Positions 9,702-19,790 of a stretch of 64,000 bases of DNA are shown here, in pieces (the stretch's first letter is position 1; each line of letters begins with the position of its first letter). Below the pieces are notes generated by a model, which made no database searches, was not told where the DNA came from, and worked only from the letters and a program-made list of their open reading frames with translations. This DNA comes from Biomphalaria glabrata (taxonomy: Eukaryota; Mollusca; Gastropoda; Planorbidae), in assembly GCF_947242115.1 (NCBI RefSeq), contig NC_074721.1, positions 36,705,254 through 36,769,253 of the forward strand, read 5' to 3'. A program made the translations under genes and the position numbers.

Positions 9702-10487
9702 GGAACCTTTTACGCCCGTGATGTCATACTGGCTACTAATGATAGTGCAACACTGTCAAGTTTCTTTAAGATTCAAATAGATGATGACCAATACTACTTT
9801 GACGCCTTGATCCGGTGGTCAAACAATACTGAGAAGTGGCCTGATGGCAGCTACGCCCTTTTAAAGCCTGTCTCGGGCTGCCCCAGAGGGGACATCGAGA
9901 ACTGGTCCACGGGTGACAAAATGATTCAGAGTGAATCCACTTCTGACATCCACTCTTTGAAGAACTCTGAGAAGTCTCATCTGTCAAGACCGTTATTTAA
10001 AACAGTAGACCAAGTCAATTATGTTATTTTACGTTACTGCGTGAAAACTACATCTACCTTGGTGAACAAAGTGTCTTGGCCAAATGGATCGTATTGTATC
10101 AACAAGAAGCTCAGCTGTCCTTTGGGCTTTCAGGAGGGTCAAGTCTACATCGATGAAGAAGATTCTTTTGGAGGCAAAGGAATCGTCAACGGCATTGTTC
10201 CAGATGACAATTCAAGCAGTACGCATTTGTTCTGTTGCCGAAATGATTCCAGGCCAGACACACCAATAAGTCTACCAAACAAATCTCCCTTTTACTTAAA
10301 CAGAAAGGGAGGTAAATGCCAGCAAGTAGTTGGCATGTCTGTCGAGGAAGATTTCGTTCTGATTGATTCCGAAAATAATAATAATCAAGACAAGAACAAT
10401 GGGAGCTTTAATGATGTGGCAATCAATAATGTTATTTTTTATCTATGTTACTATAGGCCACTCTACTTTGGGCCAATTTTGAATTAG
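9702..10487 (+). CDS. PAN/Apple-like + ApeC secreted protein, gene A, exon 2 (ApeC domain)
   Basis: Second and last coding exon, 261 codons plus stop. Residues from about WPDGSYALLKPVSGCPRG onward fit the ApeC (apextrin C-terminal) domain. Its signature elements come in the usual order: WPxGxY...GCP, a WxxG, a FKTVDQVNYVILRYCVK segment, WPNGSYCINKK, CPLGFQEG, a YIDEEDS acidic motif, PDDN, FCCR, PISLP, and CQQVVGM. ApeC proteins of invertebrates are secreted, and amphioxus members bind bacterial peptidoglycan fragments, so an innate-recognition role is likely (inference). The tail has an acidic, Asn-rich loop (residues near SENNNNQDKNNG) that differs strongly from gene B. A possible AATAAA lies at 10600-10605. 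Confidence 0.92.
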   Translation, partial: GTFYARDVILATNDSATLSSFFKIQIDDDQYYFDALIRWSNNTEKWPDGSYALLKPVSGCPRGDIENWSTGDKMIQSESTSDIHSLKNSEKSHLSRPLFKTVDQVNYVILRYCVKTTSTLVNKVSWPNGSYCINKKLSCPLGFQEGQVYIDEEDSFGGKGIVNGIVPDDNSSSTHLFCCRNDSRPDTPISLPNKSPFYLNRKGGKCQQVVGMSVEEDFVLIDSENNNNQDKNNGSFNDVAINNVIFYLCYYRPLYFGPILN

Positions 10488-10689
10488 ATTACTAAAAAAA
10501 TAGGTATTAAAGCCTCTGATATAACAATGTTGGCACTTTCAACAGATCATTCGAAGAAGTCAGAGGATATTGATCCATCGATGATCTATTAAATACACTA
10601 ATAAATAGATACACATTAGATCATAGATATACTTTGATGAAGCTGAAAGATCGTATAACAACGAAATTCACAAAGCTACGAATGAGTTA

Positions 10690-10925
10690 GATGGATGCAT
10701 GGTAGTGCGATATGCGCACTGGACTGTCGTTTGGTTGTCTCTATGGTCCAGGGTTCATATCCTGCACGCTGCCATCCCCCGTAGGCCTGCAGGAGATTTG
10801 GACTAGGAAAAGGATTATCTTCAACTCTAAAGGAACATCCAAACATGTTACAAACAGTAACTATTGTTAACACATCTCTAGACAGAAACGCCACAGAATT
10901 ATATGAGCAAAAATATAAGTGCCAC
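10690..10925 (+). mobile_element. tRNA-derived SINE, family 2
   Basis: Head resembling a tRNA (GGTAGTGCGATATGCGCACT then a B-box-like GTCCAGGGTTCATATCC). A body follows with CCTGCAGGAGATTTGGACTA and TTCAACTCTAAAGGAACATC, and the tail has ACATCTCTAGACAGAA. Related copies are at 31856-32030, 38688-38850 and 53172-53310. The unit B paralogous position holds a 5'-truncated copy, so this insertion is older than the duplication. Confidence 0.75.
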
Positions 10926-11035
10926 TGCAAAAAATAACTTCAAAAAAGATTTATATATATATATATATATTTATTTATTTATTAAGATTATACACACATG
11001 CCAGCTCCAACAGAAAAGCACCTGTACTGAAAGGC

Positions 11036-11340
11036 CTAATTCTTTATCTCCGTAATTATTTTTCTCTTTCCCAGTGGCGTAGCTAGTGTGGGGGGAGGAG
11101 GGGGAGAATTTGAAAACAACAGGGCCCCCACTTGAGGTGGCCCCCATATTACGCAAAATGCTGGGCACCCAAAGAGGTCAAGCTTCTCCCCCCCCCCGGG
11201 CGCCCAAACAATGGAAAACTCCTAGCTACGCACCTGCTTTTTCCGATACTATTATTCGTTTTGCTCATTTGTGTTTCACTATCCTTTTATGATTAAACTT
11301 CAATAACCTTTTTTGTTTGTTATCAGAAAATGTTATATTT
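11036..11340 (+). mobile_element. Long-form family 1 MITE, 3' truncated
   Basis: Begins TAATTCTTTATCTCCGTAATT and continues with TCCGATACTATTATTCG and TTTGCTCATTTGTGTTTCACT, as in the long copies at 51209-51567 and 49830-50085. The GAGAAAGAGTTAA right end is missing. A separate small element is inserted at 11074-11236. It matches the unit B copy at 33609-34291 by position. Confidence 0.6.
11074..11236. mobile_element. Small MITE with CAGTGGCGTAGCTAG ends
   Basis: 163-bp element starting CAGTGGCGTAGCTAG and ending CTAGCTACGCACCTG, imperfect 15-bp inverted ends. The inside is rich in G and C homopolymers. It lies inside another MITE, interrupting sequence that is continuous in unit B (33630-33660). 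The ends resemble non-autonomous hAT elements common in animals. A related element is at 61031-61230 and a one-ended fragment at 55131. Confidence 0.7.
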
Positions 11341-11344
11341 AGTA

Positions 11345-11820
11345 AGGTTGTGACAGAGCGTCGCATGTTCTCACACAAAATGAATTACGCAAAATAAGAG
11401 CTGCGGAAACAGCTTACCGGAAAATGCGCCGAACGGCGCGAGAGGGTCTAAGTCAGTAAGAATAGCACATTAGGTTTTTGAAATAAAACTTTTTAATAGC
11501 AAGATAATGCACTGTAGATACCTCAGAATATGCATTTTGTTGGCTTTCAATACCAGAAATAGTGCTCGGCTCGGGGCTTCGCCAGCGCTCCCCCAGACCC
11601 CCTTGCTAGCAAGGGCGGGGAGTCTTCAATAAACAATAAACGTCTTCCGAAAGGGTCAGAATGTAATAAATATTAATTATGTACACGTACACACACATAT
11701 ATATATACATAAAATTACATATACTTTTTTTCCGCGTGGGGGGGGGGGAGTCGGAGGGCAATCCCCCCCCCAAAAAAAAAACCCTCCCCGAAACAAAATT
11801 CTGGCTACGCCCATGATCTA
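11345..11820 (-). mobile_element. Repeat fragment with CATGGGCGTAGCC end
   Basis: On the minus strand it begins at 11816 with ATCATGGGCGTAGCCAG and runs through a G-run, a TATGTA microsatellite, GGGGTCTGGGGGAGCGCT, and the GAAAGCCAACAAAATGCATA block. The same order is seen on the plus strand at 32155-32570. It is therefore the same family as the larger element at 32155-33448, in opposite orientation. No coding capacity. Confidence 0.65.
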
Positions 11821-11834
11821 GACTATCAATAATG

Positions 11835-12303
11835 AATCAGTGCGATTAAAAAATAATCTTTAAGAAGCTTATATACACTCTGTTTGGTTAAAAGTTTGTA
11901 TACCCATTATCGGATTAAGCTGAAATTTCGAACAATTTTTTCTTGTACCTGACAACACAAGAATCAATTTAAAAAAACCCCAATAAGCTTATTAACCATT
12001 AGTAATTAATTATTTAATTTGGTATCCAAGAAGGGAAAAAACTAGTACTTCACAGATAAGGCGGTAAAAGATGAATAAGTTCCCCTGAGGAGGCTTGAGC
12101 CCTGAGATCGAATTCAAGTCCTAAAACTTTAATTTTTTTTTAAAGCGATTACGGTAGCATTAACCCAAATTTCCTCTTTGCCCCTTCACCTTTTCCTACT
12201 AGTTCAGACAAGTGATAGAATCATAGCGCACTGACTAATCTAAAATCATAAAATTTTGCAAAACAAAACAATAAGGAAAAAATATATCTAATCGCACCGA
12301 TTT
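11835..12303. mobile_element. Non-autonomous element with AATCAGTGCGATTA ends
   Basis: Starts AATCAGTGCGATTA and ends TCTAATCGCACCGATTT, imperfect inverted ends of about 17 bp. Inside lies the dispersed TTAAAAGTTTGTA repeat core and a GATCGAATTCAAGTC block. The orthologous position of unit B has the same element (34451-34909), so it was present before the duplication. No transposase reading frame is seen. Confidence 0.7.
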
Positions 12304-12647
12304 ATTATTTTTACTCTACATTACTCTATATTTAATTTAAATCAAATTTAATCAAATATCTGATACCTAATAATTGATACAATAACATAAGCACTTAATA
12401 TAAGAAGTTTTATTAGAATTTGTATTACCACATAATGAATCATAAATATAACTTTTTCTTAACCCAACATTAATATTTATCAATCTATAATTCCATGAAC
12501 AAAAATAAAAAAATTTGGACTGCGTGGATAAATAACCAACTTTACAATGAAAGTAAATCAATTTATTTGGATGTATCGCTAATTTTAAGACAGAAAGAAA
12601 TACAGAAACAGCCAAACAGATAATTAGAGATACGCCATTAAATCAAT

Positions 12648-12966
12648 CTACACTTCGCAAAGGAAGTAACTCTTTTGTTTAGTGAATTCACAGACGTAAT
12701 CATTCATTTTGGCGTCGTAGGACTTCCAGAGGTGGAGACAGTTCTCAACATTTCCGAGATTGTTGGGCTCTCTGGTCTTCCAGTCAAACACTCGAATTGG
12801 TTGCCCCGTTCTCGGGAAGATCCATCTGCCTTCCTGTGCGCGGTCTGAGCCGGCGATGTAGACGATGTCGCAGTCTGACGTCAGTACGACGTTCTGGGCG
12901 AAGCGGAGCTCAACCCAGTCGTCAAGTTCAGCTAAGTAGCCCCCAAGTTTGTCGCAGTAGGTGTTC
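12648..12966 (-). pseudogene. C-type lectin fragment, copy 1 (5'-truncated by duplication breakpoint)
   Basis: Minus-strand remnant of the domain exon of a C-type lectin, ending at stop TAA at 12648. It keeps the last 105 or so residues almost identical to copy 2 (35261-35682). These include LGGYLAELDDW, YIAGSDRAQEGRW, the EPNN calcium/mannose-type motif, ENC, MND and the final LCEV. Homology stops abruptly at NTYC (12966). The signal-peptide exon, the first two cysteines and the promoter are absent, so no normal product is expected. The ATG at 12968 of the open frame is created by the junction. AATAAA (minus) is at 12562-12567. Confidence 0.88.
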
Positions 12967-13212
12967 ACTGATTATTCTGTCGGCCTTGGATGCTATGTTT
13001 GATATAATGTTATACATTTATAAGTAGTGTCGAGAAAAGTTATTGCAATTCAGTTTTGACCACATGTTACTGTTTCTGTTTATCTCTGTGTTTATTTAAA
13101 CATGCAGCTGTCTGCAAACCAACAAACAAGTCAACCATGACAAATCAATGACACATCTCACTATCGTCCAACTTGAGCGCTATATAACAATTATAAATAT
13201 TAAAAAGAACTT
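12967..13212. other. Junction spacer between units A and B
   Basis: Sequence to the right of the lectin truncation point. From 13145 it resembles the first 60 bases of the window (TCAATGACACA, CTCACTA, AACAATTATAAA). It is therefore the left edge of unit B, joined to the middle of a lectin exon. No gene. Confidence 0.6.
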
Positions 13213-13455
13213 TTTGAACAGATATGTCTAAGAAAAATCGCAAAAATCTTGAAAGACAACGGCCACTCACTCCATCATAAGTATGTCAAGTCGTCGCGAA
13301 ATGGGCGACTACTATCAATCAAGACAAGCACAATGCGGTACAAAAACTCGTTCGTACCTCACTCGGTCAGACTTTATCAACGCCACTCGTTGATCAAAAA
13401 CAAAGATCAAGATGCCTGTGTGTAGTCACTGAATGAACTCTTTATGTTGTGTCAG
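13213..13455 (+). mobile_element. LINE 3' fragment (end of reverse transcriptase ORF)
   Basis: Plus-strand frame gives KILKDNGHSLHHKYVKSSRN and then RYKNSFVPHSVRLYQRHS. This is the typical carboxy tail of CR1/Jockey-like LINE polymerases, which end in a (K/R)NSFxPxSIRLWN motif. Unit A lacks it at the homologous point (about 50), so it inserted into unit B only. Its 3' untranslated tail appears to resume at about 19790-19870, after the 6.3-kb insertion. Confidence 0.65.
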
Positions 13456-14662
13456 ATCTATGGAGGAGGACCACCTGAGGCTATTTTTTTTATTTTTTAA
13501 CCAAATGCATTCATATTTGGTATACATATATATGGAGTTAATCTAATGTAAAAAATGTAAAAAAATTTTTTAAAAATTTTTTGGTTGCCATGGAAACGCC
13601 GCCATATTGGATTTTTAAGGTAAGTTTAAGCCAAATCTACTCCTAAAGTATTTGTTGAAAATGAATGAAATAACTTGAATTCAATACTTAAACAATGTAT
13701 CTAGAAAGTTATAGACTTAGAAATTGAATAAATCTTTTTATTTTTTAAATATTTTTATTCGAACTTATGATATGTTTTTTTCTAAAAAAAATCACAATTT
13801 TGGAGACAAAATGTTGAAAATTAAAAAAATGAAGACAAAAATTGAAAAACTGGCTCTATATAATGGAACTACATTATGTTGTTAACATATATTCCAAATT
13901 TCATAAGAATCCATCAATAAATAAAAAAGTTGATACAAATTGAAGAAGGTGACCGAAGCAAAAATGTAATTATCGAGAAAAACACCTAAAAAGAAACAAG
14001 TCTTTTTAAAATGATTTAAACAGTATTCTCCATAGGTAGGGCCAATTTTTTCAATTAATTTTTTTCCCTGCAAGCTTAAGCTGCTCTCCTTAAGTGACAT
14101 CTGTGTTAAATAGCTTTATTTCTCTTTTATACTGAGTTTGACAGGGTTTTTTTTAGGTCCCATTTTTTTCAAGTTGATGACTATGAATAGTAATGGAAAC
14201 ATGCAATCATTTTTTAAGTCATACAAAAATCCAAAGCCAAATTTCCAACAGATCCAAGGACTGAAAAGTTTATTCTTTTAAATTAGATACATTTTGTTTT
14301 GCTTTAGTTACTTTTGGGTGAATCATCTCATTTGCATTCTGGGTGGCTCCCGAGAAGCGCCACTGTAAAGGTTTTGATATGACAACTGCCGATACAAATG
14401 TTCCAAGAGATTAGCAAGTAAATCATATTTTAAGAAATGCTAACACATTAAATACTTTTACGGGAACTTTGTCCAGTGGGACAGCAAAGTTAAAATAACA
14501 CCATTAAGAAACTCCGGTTGGGTGATGTGGTTTGGTAGAAGAAATCCAGTGGCGAATAGTGGCTAAAATGGCACATCTTATTTTGTCCACATGATGATAA
14601 TTTCTTATAGCTATTGCATAGCATGTAGAAAGGTTGTTTTTTTAAAGCATTCTTAGTTGAAT

Positions 14663-15372
14663 GACCCTAGCCCAGGTCACCTAGGCTGATCTTATCCTTA
14701 CTCCAGGTCACCTAGGCTGATCTTATCCTTACTCCAGGTCACCTAGGCTGATCTTACCCTAGCCCAGGTCACCTAGGCTGATCTTATCCTTACTCCAGGT
14801 CACCTAGGCTGATCTTACCCTAGCCCAGGTCACCTAGGCTGATCTTATCCTTACTCCAGGTCACCTAGGCTGATCTTACCCTAGCCCAGGTCACCTAGGC
14901 TGATCTTATCCTTACTCCAGGTCACCTAGGCTGATCTTATCCTTACTCCAGGTCACCTAGGCTGATCTTACCCTAGCCCAGGTCACCTAGGCTGATCTTA
15001 CCCTAGCCCAGGTCACCTAGGCTGATCTTACCCTAGCCCAGGTCACCTAGGCTAATCTTACCCTAGCCCAGGTCACCTAGGCTGATCTTACCCTAGCCCA
15101 GGTCACCTAGGCTGATCTTACCCTAGCCCAGGTCACCTAGGCTGATCTTACCCTAGCCCAGGTCACCTAGGCTGATCTTACCCTAGCCCAGGTCACCTAG
15201 GCTGATCTTACCCTAGCCCAGGTCACCTAGGCTGATCTTACCCTAGCCCAGGTCACCTAGGCTGATCTTACCCTAGCCCAGGTCACCTAGGATGATCTTA
15301 CCCTAGCCCAGGTCACCTAGGCTGATCTTACCCTAGCCCAGGTCACCTAGGCTGATCTTATCCTTACTTCAG
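14663..15372 (+). repeat. 30-bp minisatellite, about 23 copies
   Basis: Head-to-tail copies of a 30-bp unit containing CCCAGGTCACCTAGGCTGAT. Two unit types occur: CTTACCCTAG-type, which fills the right two thirds, and CTTATCCTTA-type, which alternates with it on the left. Each unit includes AGGTCACCT and CCTAGG. The homogeneity of the right part suggests recent expansion. No gene. Confidence 0.95.
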
Positions 15373-15436
15373 AATAAAACATGGCTGAGAACCAAGTAGT
15401 TCGAAACCTGTAAGGCCGACGAATTGTTCTGTTTTA

Positions 15437-18417
15437 CGACAATACCTTGGGGCTCAGATCTGTTCATAAAACTCTCAATAACAACTTGGGGCTCAGATCT
15501 GTTCATAAAACTCTCTAAAACAACTTGGGGCTCAGATCTGTTCATAAAACTCTCTAAAACAACTTGGGGCTCAGATCTGTTCATAAAACTCTCTAAAACA
15601 ACTTGGGGCTCAGATCTGTTCATAAAACTCTCTAAAACAACTTGGGGCTCAGATCTGTTCATAAAACTCTCTAAAACAACTTGGGGCTCAGATCTGTTCA
15701 TAAAACTCTCTAAAACAACTTGGGGCTCAGATCTGTTCATAAAACTCTCTAAAACAACTTGGGGCTCAGATCTGTTCATAAAACTCTCTAAAACAACTTG
15801 GGGCTCAGATCTGTTCATAAAACTCTCTAAAACAACTTGGGGCTCAGATCTGTTCATAAAACTCTCAAAAACAACTTGGGGCTCAGATCTGTTCATAAAA
15901 CTCTCAATAACAACTTGGGGCTCAGATCTGTTCATAAAACTCTCAATAACAACTTGGGGCTCAGATCTGTTCATAAAACTCTCAATAACAACTTGGGGCT
16001 CAGATCTGTTCATAAAACTCTCAATAACAACTTGGGGCTCAGATCTGTTCATAAAACTCTCAAAAAACAACTTGGGGCTCAGATCTGTTCATAAAACTCT
16101 CAATAACAACTTGGGGCTCAGATCTGTTCATAAAACTCTCAATAACAACTTGGGGCTCAGATCTGTTCATAAAACTCTCTAAAACAACTTGGGGCTCAGA
16201 TCTGTTCATAAAACTCTCAATAACAACTTGGGGCTCAGATCTGTTCATAAAACTCTCACAAACAACTTGGGGCTCAGATCTGTTCATAAAACTTTCGAAA
16301 ACAACTTGGGGCTCAGATCTGTTCATAAAACTCTCAAAAACAACTTGGGGCTCAGATCTGTTCATAAAACTCTCTAAAACAACTTGGGGCTCAGATCTGT
16401 TCATAAAACTCTCTAAAACAACTTGGGGCTCAGATCTGTTCATAAAACTCTCTAAAACAACTTGGGGCTCAGATCTGTTCATAAAACTCTCAAAAACAAC
16501 TTGGGGCTCAGATCTGTTCATAAAACTCTCAATAACAACTTGGGGCTCAGATCTGTTCATAAAACTCTCAATAACAACTTGGGGCTCAGATCTGTTCATA
16601 AAACTCTCAATAACAACTTGGGGCTCAGATCTGTTCATAAAACTCTCAATAACAACTTGGGGCTCAGATCTGTTCATAAAACTCTCAAAAAACAACTTGG
16701 GGCTCAGATCTGTTCATAAAACTCTCAATAACAACTTGGGGCTCAGATCTGTTCATAAAACTCTCAATAACAACTTGGGGCTCAGATCTGTTCATAAAAC
16801 TCTCTAAAACAACTTGGGGCTCAGATCTGTTCATAAAACTCTCAATAACAACTTGGGGCTCAGATCTGTTCATAAAACTCTCACAAACAACTTGGGGCTC
16901 AGATCTGTTCATAAAACTTTCGAAAACAACTTGGGGCTCAGATCTGTTCATAAAACTCTCAAAAACAACTTGGGGCTCAGATCTGTTCATAAAACTCTCA
17001 AAAACAACTTGGGGCTCAGATCTGTTCATAAAACTCTCAATAACAACTTGGGGCTCAGATCTGTTCATAAAACTCTCAATAACAACTTGGGGCTCAGATC
17101 TGTTCATAAAACTCTCAATAACAACTTGGGGCTCAGATCTGTTCATAAAACTCTCAATAACAACTTGGGGCTCAGATCTGTTCATAAAACTCTCTAAAAC
17201 AACTTGGGGCTCAGATCTGTTCATAAAACTCTCAATAACAACTTGGGGCTCAGATCTGTTCATAAAACTCTCTAAAACAACTTGGGGCTCAGATCTGTTC
17301 ATAAAACTCTCTAAAACAACTTGGGGCTCAGATCTGTTCATAAAACTCTCTAAAACAACTTGGGGCTCAGATCTGTTCATAAAACTCTCAAAAACAACTT
17401 GGGGCTCAGATCTGTTCATAAAACTCTCAATAACAACTTGGGGCTCAGATCTGTTCATAAAACTCTCAATAACAACTTGGGGCTCAGATCTGTTCATAAA
17501 ACTCTCAATAACAACTTGGGGCTCAGATCTGTTCATAAAACTCTCAATAACAACTTGGGGCTCAGATCTGTTCATAAAACTCTCAAAAAACAACTTGGGG
17601 CTCAGATCTGTTCATAAAACTCTCAATAACAACTTGGGGCTCAGATCTGTTCATAAAACTCTCAATAACAACTTGGGGCTCAGATCTGTTCATAAAACTC
17701 TCTAAAACAACTTGGGGCTCAGATCTGTTCATAAAACTCTCAATAACAACTTGGGGCTCAGATCTGTTCATAAAACTCTCACAAACAACTTGGGGCTCAG
17801 ATCTGTTCATAAAACTTTCGAAAACAACTTGGGGCTCAGATCTGTTCATAAAACTCTCAATAACAACTTGGGGCTCAGATCTGTTCATAAAACTCTCAAT
17901 AACAACTTGGGGCTCAGATCTGTTCATAAAACTCTCAATAACAACTTGGGGCTCAGATCTGTTCATAAAACTCTCAATAACAACTTGGGGCTCAGATCTG
18001 TTCATAAAACTCTCAATAACAACTTGGGGCTCAGATCTGTTCATAAAACTCTCAAAAACAACTTGGGGCTCAGATCTGTTCATAAAACTCTCAAGAACAA
18101 CTTGGGGCTCAGATCTGTTCATAAAACTCTCAATAACAACTTGGGGCTCAGATCTGTTCATAAAACTCTCAAAAACAACTTGGGGCTCAGATCTGTTCAT
18201 AAAACTCTCAAAAAACAACTTGGGGCTCAGATCTGTTCATAAAACTCTCAATAACAACTTGGGGCTCAGATCTGTTCATAAAACTCTCAATAACAACTTG
18301 GGGCTCAGATCTGTTCATAAAACTCTCTAAAACAACTTGGGGCTCAGATCTGTTCATAAAACTCTCAATAACAACTTGGGGCTCAGATCTGTTCATAAAA
18401 CTCTCACAAACAACCTG
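15437..18417 (+). repeat. 39-bp satellite array with 625-bp higher-order repeat
   Basis: About 76 copies of a 39-bp unit (AACTTGGGGCTCAGATCTGT plus CATAAAACTCTC and a variable AATAAC/TAAAAC/AAAAAC linker). Variant units recur in register. A 40-bp unit with a CAAAAAAC linker occurs near 16062, 16687, 17585 and 18210. A CACAAAC linker followed one unit later by TTTCGAAAAC occurs at 16260, 16885 and 17783; the CACAAAC linker recurs at 18408, where the array ends. The spacings are 625, 898 and 625 bp, that is 16 units plus one base, with seven extra units in the middle period. Long open frames on both strands are an artefact of the 39-bp period. Confidence 0.96.
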
Positions 18418-19790
18418 GTGTTTCCATCAGACAAGGTTGTTTATCTCTGTGTAAACTTCTGCCCTGATCTTTTCCATAAAATTTCAGTTGATTGCATCAA
18501 TGCCGAAGAACCTTTAAAATAAAAAGAAAAAAAAAAGATTGTAAAGTCAACTGAATTATTTTTTTTAAATATTTTTTCTAAAAAAAAATAAAAATATAAG
18601 TACAATACAGTATATAAATACAATGTGATTTCTTTTTTTTATTTATCTATATCCAGAGATTTAAGTATTGTATTGTATAATATAGTCTAGAATTAGCCCA
18701 GCCCTATGTCAGTTAGCCTATGTACAGTAAAAAAAAAAAAGATCCATTTATTTTTGTTTTTTCTACAATAGTGATAACATTTATATCGAAAGTTAAAATA
18801 GTTAGATCTAGATCTATTTCAATAATAAAAATTATTTTAGCTGGGTAGTTGAGTCTTGTTTCCAAAGTCACAAAGTCAAGTGAAAGTCTAAGTCTCGATC
18901 AGATCTTGTAGTACTAGTAACTAGTAGTATTGAAACTGTTGATAATCTAGCTAGATCTAGATCACGTGTATTGCAAGCTGTGATAGGCTTTAGTGCCTTT
19001 AGGCCTACTTGATTGAGAGGCACCAGTTATAATGTGGTAAGGATGTTTTTGTTTACATCTACTCTAGTTGATGGGAATATGAATAATCAATATTAGATCT
19101 ATGAATTCTATAATAACGATGTTGATAGGGCCTCATATCAGCCTATCCTGCCAGCTAATAGTCTTATAATGTCTAGATCTAGAATGACGAATCTAGACTA
19201 AGGTCTATTCTTTTTAGTTTTCATGCTAGATCTATATTTAGAAGTTGAATAATAAGTCAACAGGTTGAGCATCTAAAAATATATCATCAATGAAACGTAA
19301 ACAACCATGTTTTGTTTATGTTCAAACTAATGTCGATAAGGGCGGAAGCCCAATGCCGACCAATCATTTTGTCGGAAATAATAAGATACTATAAATAAAT
19401 ATATTTTACACTCTCGGTGACCACGGGTTTCCGTTCAAAGCCGAAACGCTATTTATATTATTTCGGAGATACGGTTATTTTAGGAAAGTGTAAGAAACGA
19501 CGGTTTCATTGATGCCAAATATGCCTAGGTCGAATATGACTACTCAAAAGTATTCAATGCGTTACCAAGGGTATTATTTACATGTAGATTCGGAATTAGA
19601 TGAAATAAACATTATACATGCTCTAGAAAAATGACTAAAAACAATAATTAAAGTTAAAAATTACATATTTCAATGTTCAAAACTTGTAGATAAATGGATA
19701 AACTTTCAAATAATGAAATAAAAAAAAAGTTCGATTTTTAAATTTTAAATATCGATATTTTGCTCCCTAGTGGTGGTCCTCCTCCCCTTA
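18418..19790. other. Non-coding right part of the 6.3-kb insertion
   Basis: AT-rich sequence after the 39-bp array, with several CTAGATCT words (18800-19260), a GC-richer block at 19325-19500 (GGGCGGAAGCCCAATGCCGA, CGGTGACCACGGGTTTCCG) and the right inverted end. No reading frame with recognisable similarity. Confidence 0.5.

Larger units (their letters stand above)
13455..19790. mobile_element. Large non-autonomous insertion carrying two satellite arrays
   Basis: The two edges carry the same 14-base word in inverted orientation: GGAGGAGGACCACC at 13459-13472 and GGTGGTCCTCCTCC near 19772-19786. The outer flanks both show TTATGT, a possible 6-bp target duplication, and the flanking LINE tail reads on across the insertion. 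Inside are AT-rich DNA (13480-14660, with CGCCGCCATATTGGATTTTT), a 30-bp array, a 39-bp array, and a CTAGATCT-rich stretch with CGGTGACCACGGGTTTCCG. I see no transposase or replicase, so it would depend on an enzyme supplied elsewhere. The class is unknown. Confidence 0.5.

Noticed and set aside
9766-9987. Minus-strand frame inside ApeC exon 2 (and the same at 31063-31284)
   Set aside because: Shadow of the real plus-strand ApeC coding sequence, which has conserved domain motifs and splice sites.
12797-13027. Plus-strand frame over lectin copy 1 (and 35410-35598)
   Set aside because: Antisense shadow of the lectin exon.
15369-18396. Long ESFMNRSEPQVV and LRSVHKTLNNN frames of up to 302 codons
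   Set aside because: 39-bp satellite read in different frames. They end wherever a 40-bp unit shifts the register; no start, signal or splice context.
14663-18417. CRISPR array
   Set aside because: Repeats are directly abutting with no unique spacers, and the genome context is an animal with introns and SINEs.
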